Shown here piece by piece: positions 60,081-64,000 of a stretch of DNA of 64,000 nucleotides; within the stretch, counting starts at the first letter, position 1; every line of letters begins with the position of its first letter. This stretch comes from Piper betle (Eukaryota; Streptophyta; Magnoliopsida; Piperales; Piperaceae), in the NCBI GenBank assembly GCA_033002965.1, contig JAURVB010014830.1, positions 84,299 to 148,298 of the forward strand. Reading direction: 5' to 3'. The notes under the pieces are model-generated. The model was not told where the DNA came from. It saw only the letters and a list, made by a program, of their open reading frames with translations, and searched no databases. The translations under genes and the position numbers were made by a program.

Positions 60081-61926
60081 TGTAACACCCAAAATCCGGT
60101 TTACGCCCAAGAACCGAACCGGAATGTCACTGCCCCGGTTGGGTCGACTAACTTGAACCCAACCTTGTGGATCAACTCTCGGCTTTTCAAGATGGAAGAT
60201 GTCAATTTCTATGCATGGATGAATGCAAAAATAAACCTAACATGCTACTACATGGACGACATGACAACTAATTCTTTTGCATGCTAAAATACCTACGATG
60301 AAAATTGATAAACTTTATAAAATAAAACGGACACAGTCTTCCTTAAAAGTGTAATTAGGGACCACTCTATCAAATCAACATATATAAATATATAAAACAA
60401 GATATATTTATTACCCTATATTTTGCACATAGACATTTAATTGGGTCACCTTAAAACATTCTCAATATTTGGGTCTCAACCCACCTGTTCATTCTATTCA
60501 CATATCACTTTTATTATTCGATTTGCACATTAATATCTGTTTTCAAATCATAATATTACTATCATATTATCATACCTTGAATTATATCACATCGTTTTCA
60601 ATATAATGACAACATAAATAAAATATTAACATTCTATTGTCTGGCATGTGTGTATGCAAGAGATGCCATTGTGCCTCTATCCAAGCTGGCACATCCATCT
60701 CATGCTCCTCACTTACATATATTACAAAAATACGTCAGTAACGATTGTTACTGGTCCAAAAATATAACTAATATCAAATTGGTTATAGGAGCAAACTCTC
60801 ATACGAAGGAAAACATTCATATACTTCTTGTGAACTCCGAAGGGCATCTATAAAATTGAAAGCATCTCTAACTAAACTGATCTGTTGCGGCTAATGCCTC
60901 TCTCAGTATTTTCTCATTTCATTTTCTGGTACCTTCGACAACTATTATATCCTAAGCCCTTTTCTTACCTCCATACTCACTCACGTAGCAGAGCTATCAG
61001 TATTTTTGGCTTTGATTGTCACATATGGTTGTCAGTATTTCCAACTTCGACTGGCACATATGGTTGTTGGTATTTCCAGCTCGACTAGCACGTATGGTTG
61101 TCAGTATTTTCGACTTCGACTCACATGTACGGTTGTTAGTATTTCCAGCTTTGACTAACACGTGCCAACTTGCCTAGCACGGTTGTCAGTATTTTTGGCT
61201 TCGACTAACACATATGGTTGTCTGTATTCTTGACTTCGACTGACACATATGGTTGTCGGTATTTCTCGGCTTCGACTGGCACATGCCCGCTCTCGTAGTA
61301 CTGTTGTTGAATTTCCCTCATTAAAAACACAAAAATTACATGTATATAGGTCTAGGTAGGGATTTATAAAATAGGCCCAAAGGCAACTTGGGGTGGATCT
61401 TGTTTTTCGAAAACATAATTGAGGGATCTCATCCACGAGGATTATTAATCTGGAAAACTATTTGACTAAATGACCTGAGCTAAGTGGAATTCGATAAAAT
61501 GCCATTTAACTCATCCTGTTAGTAATAAAATAATACGTAATATAATAGAGCGTAAAACAGGAAACAAGTCCTAAACGGACTTGGTAGAAGCTCCAATCTT
61601 ATCCACACGCCTAAGCTAGCGAGCTCTACTCTGTACTTAATCGTCAATCATGCAGTGATGGCGACACGGTTATGGCCGTCTTGAGTGAGGATCATAGGGG
61701 AAAAGAGAAGGAAGAAAAAGAAGAAGAAATTTGGGCGAGAAAGATGGTGGTGGCTAGATGGTGACAGTGTCAGAAGTGTGGAATAAATAGATGTCAGGGG
61801 GAAAAATGAGTGGTCAGTGAGAAAAATGAATGGTCGTCACGTAATTAAAATTTGACTCGTCTGAAAATAACGATCAAACCGACCTATTTAGACTATAAAA
61901 CCCTGACTTGAATCACGAGTTTTACA
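60081..61926 (-). repeat. 3' LTR of the ndhB-borne element
   Basis: TGTAACACCC...CGAGTTTTACA on the plus strand, 1846 bp. It shares the palindrome (60736-60753) and GAGGGATCTCATCC block with family C. A purine-rich GGAGGGAAGAT on the minus strand follows at 61927. Confidence 0.8.
60985..61285 (-). repeat. 36-bp minisatellite in the LTR
   Basis: About seven diverged units built on GGTTGTCAGTATTTCC then GACTTCGACTGGCACAT occur in tandem. The matching stretch is absent from the other LTRs in the window. Confidence 0.75.
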
Positions 61927-61974
61927 ATCTTCCCTCCGTATAAAAATTTTGTCATGAAAATTTTAAATTAAGGA

Positions 61975-62110
61975 GGCTTCACTCTTGATGTCCTGGTTGA
62001 CCACATCTGAAGCATGTGTCCATACCTACTCTGCAAATTCCTTCATGACAGGGTCCACAATTCTGACATGTTGGGTGTCTGTTCCCCTGAACTTATTTAT
62101 CCATAATTCT
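61975..62110 (-). pseudogene. gag zinc-knuckle fragment
   Basis: On the minus strand CQNCGPCHEGIC and CFRCGQPG are recognisable, matching the knuckles of the element C- gag at 43837-44082. Scraps of the same gag (FTTFGDAV near 62250) follow, then the sequence jumps to the primer site, so most of gag is deleted. Confidence 0.7.
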
Positions 62111-62692
62111 CAATGTGGCTGGGGCATCTATCCTATGCCTTTGTTGTGTCCCCTGATCTAATTGATATTGTTGAGGGTGATGTTGCCTCTGTTTATTGTC
62201 TTGGCGGGGTTGAGTAACCAAGATTCGCTCAGCATCGCTTGCAGCTCAGCACCGCATCCCCAAAAGTAGTAAATCTGCATTTGTACCTATACCAACCATG
62301 CAATGGTAACCTTGGTCTGACAGCTTCTAACATTGCGGCAGCTTGCACTAGATGGCTCCCACTACGGCAGCTTAATAAGCCTAGCTCATAGGGATTTCCT
62401 ACTAGCTGTGTGGCCCCAGATTGGCTAGACACCATCTTGCTGTGAACATCAGTAGGGCTAGCTTGTACAGGAGGAGGGGATGGAACCCTATTCTGTGTAC
62501 TTCAATTTATTACCGTGATTACCCCTACTCACTCATCCAATATTGAAAATATTGCCACACTATCCATTGGTGAGAAATCAGTAAATCAAAGACAACAGGG
62601 ACAGAAATATATACCTGCCAGTTGGACTTGGAGCACTCTTTGTACACACATCACGTATGAAAATATCTTCCAACTGAATCGACTGAGAATTT

Positions 62693-62704
62693 GCTTTGAT
62701 ACCA
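62693..62704 (-). other. tRNA-Met primer site of the ndhB-borne element
   Basis: Minus strand TGGTATCAAAGC, one mismatch to the usual site, four bases inside the 5' LTR start at 62709. Confidence 0.7.
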
Positions 62705-62708
62705 AAAT

Positions 62709-63034
62709 TTTAATACTCCAAATCTGGTTCACGATCAGGAATTGAACCAGAATGTCACTGGTCCTAATTGGGTCGGCAAACCTGAACCCAACCCATGTGG
62801 ATCTACTCTCCGTGTGTCGAGATGGAAGATGTCAATTGCTATGCATGGATAAATGCACGAATGCCTAACATACTATTGCGTAGATGATATGACAACCAAC
62901 TTGCATCCAAAACAAATTTCGATAAAAATCGACAAAAATTCGTTAAATAGGACTGATAGAGTTTTCCTCAAATATGCAATTAAGGACCACCCTATCAAAA
63001 CAACAAGTATAATTACATAAATCAATATACATTC
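62709..63034 (-). repeat. 5' LTR of the ndhB-borne element, partial
   Basis: Parallels 60081-60390 (CCAAATCTGGTTCACG against CCAAAATCCGGTTTACG) and is cut by TGTAACGACCC at 63035. Confidence 0.75.
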
Positions 63035-64000
63035 TGTAACGACCCACCACTTTTCACGATATTGTGGGCCGTGCTGGCAGGGTGTTATTCAAAATTTAAC
63101 AAAAACCCAACCCTATAACAACCAATCCTAACCGAACCAGCTGTTACTTAGAAGATTACATGAATAATATGAAGCAAATAAGTCTAGCATTTCTAACCCA
63201 AAAGCACTTATTTTCAAATGCTATGCATAAAGTAATTATCCCACAGTCTTAGACAGTTTCCCATAGCCACATTTATAACACAAGAAAAGAAAAAAGAGAA
63301 GTCAGCTTATTAACCGTTCACCACCTACGTTGGTAGAAAAACCACCCAGTCGTCTCTTAGTCTTTAGGTCCAGCTGCTAACCTACGGAGGCAATTCCGCG
63401 TTAGTGATTAACCACTAAGCCGAATAATCAAATAAAACAAGTCCATAAACTCCCTATCATTATCTATAATATTGGCATTTGTGACCATTCCAACATGACC
63501 ATTTATTAGCTGATGGTTCAGCCCACCATGTCCATTAGTTGGCTGATGGGTCAGTCCACCATGTCCACCTATTGGGTGATGGGTCAGTCCATCATGTACA
63601 TTACCGGCTGGCGAGTCCAATCCACCATGTCCGTTATCGGCTGGTGAGTCCAATCCACCATGTCCATTAGTTGGCTAATGGGTCAGTCCACCATGTCCAT
63701 CCATTGGCTGATGGGTAAGTCCACCATGTCCGTAATTGGCTGGCGAGTCTAATCTGCCATGTCCAATTTGTTGGCTGATGGGTCAGTCCATCATGTCCAA
63801 TACCGGCTGGCGAGTCCAATCCGCCATGTCCGTTATCGGCTGGTGGGTCCAATCCATCTTGTCCGTAAGTGGCTGGCGAGTCCAATCCGCCGTGTCCAAT
63901 TTATTGGCTGATGGGTCAGTCCATCATGTCCATTACCGGTTAGCGAGTCCAATCCGCCATGTCCGTTATCGGTTGGTGGGTCCAATCCACCATGTCCATT
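63035..64000 (-). mobile_element. LTR related to element F, running off the window
   Basis: Begins TGTAACGACCCACC, the reverse of the GGGTCGTTACA end of the LTRs at 32184 and 49438, and shares the GGAGGCAATTCCGCGTTAGTG block with them. Only its 3' side is in the window. Confidence 0.8.
63480..64000 (-). repeat. 33-bp minisatellite array
   Basis: About 15 units of the type CCACCATGTCC then TTGGCTGATGGGTCAGT. At least two variants alternate (GATGGGTCAGTCC and GGCGAGTCCAATCC). The array continues past the window end. Because 33 is a multiple of three, long open frames arise that are not evidence of a gene. Confidence 0.9.

Larger units (their letters stand above)
60081..64000 (-). mobile_element. 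Gypsy element (family C' LTRs) in ndhB, interrupted
   Basis: 3' LTR 60081-61926, interior 61927-62708, 5' LTR from 62709 interrupted at 63035 by another LTR that runs off the window. TGAGG (60076-60080) would be the left target duplication; the right one is not in the window. The interior is under 800 bp with only gag scraps, so it is a deletion derivative. Confidence 0.8.

Noticed and set aside
63408..63885. Open frames in the repeat array as a repeat protein gene
   Set aside because: They follow from a 33-bp unit length; frames are open on more than one phase and no start context or domain is present.

Overview
The window is plant nuclear DNA made almost entirely of nested transposable elements, with one host gene, a dismembered block of plastid DNA and a degenerate endogenous pararetrovirus. 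The plant origin is shown by the plastid genes (ycf2, ycf15, trnL-CAA, ndhB), the chromovirus-type Ty3/gypsy elements primed by initiator tRNA-Met, and an intron-containing plant GT61 glycosyltransferase gene. A long ycf2 argues against grasses, which have lost it. A non-grass monocot is my guess; the species cannot be fixed from the sequence.

Layout. 1-8313: a 3' LTR end (1-742) sits in the 3' LTR of a minus-strand gypsy element (743-6164), which itself sits in an LTR of a third family (6165-8313). 8314-14514: host DNA with a GT61 gene (11575-13220; three exons, one 1-nt frameshift). 14515-60080: a plastid insertion (ycf2, ycf15, trnL-CAA, end of ndhB, in plastome order) split into four pieces (14515-15285, 18534-19377, 39823-40022, 55491-60080) by later insertions. 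15286-18533 is a 3.2-kb LTR-like element with target-site duplication (TSD) GGATG. 19378-39822 is a 20-kb composite: a TRIM-like element, a minus-strand LTR carrying a badnavirus-type pararetrovirus between 1.34-kb direct repeats, and a degenerate Tekay-like chromovirus with a solo LTR in its 3' LTR. 40023-55490 is another 3.2-kb-family element (TSD CAAAC). It was entered by a gag-only gypsy element (40639-49877, TSD ACTAG), which has a solo LTR inside its 5' LTR (46725-49438, TSD TAAGT), and by a second copy of its own family (49901-53067, TSD TATCT). 60081-64000: another minus-strand gypsy element, inserted in ndhB and in turn interrupted at 63035.

The only cellular gene that could act here is the GT61 gene, and it needs one base restored to be read through. 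Everything else is decayed mobile, plastid or viral DNA. The value of the window lies in its history: plastid sequence of known order acts as a ruler, so insertions can be dated relative to each other and their 5-bp TSDs read directly. The most unusual parts are the pararetrovirus bracketed by a long LTR duplication, its extra open reading frame and repeat-bearing promoter region, and a palindromic block kept in several otherwise diverged LTR families.
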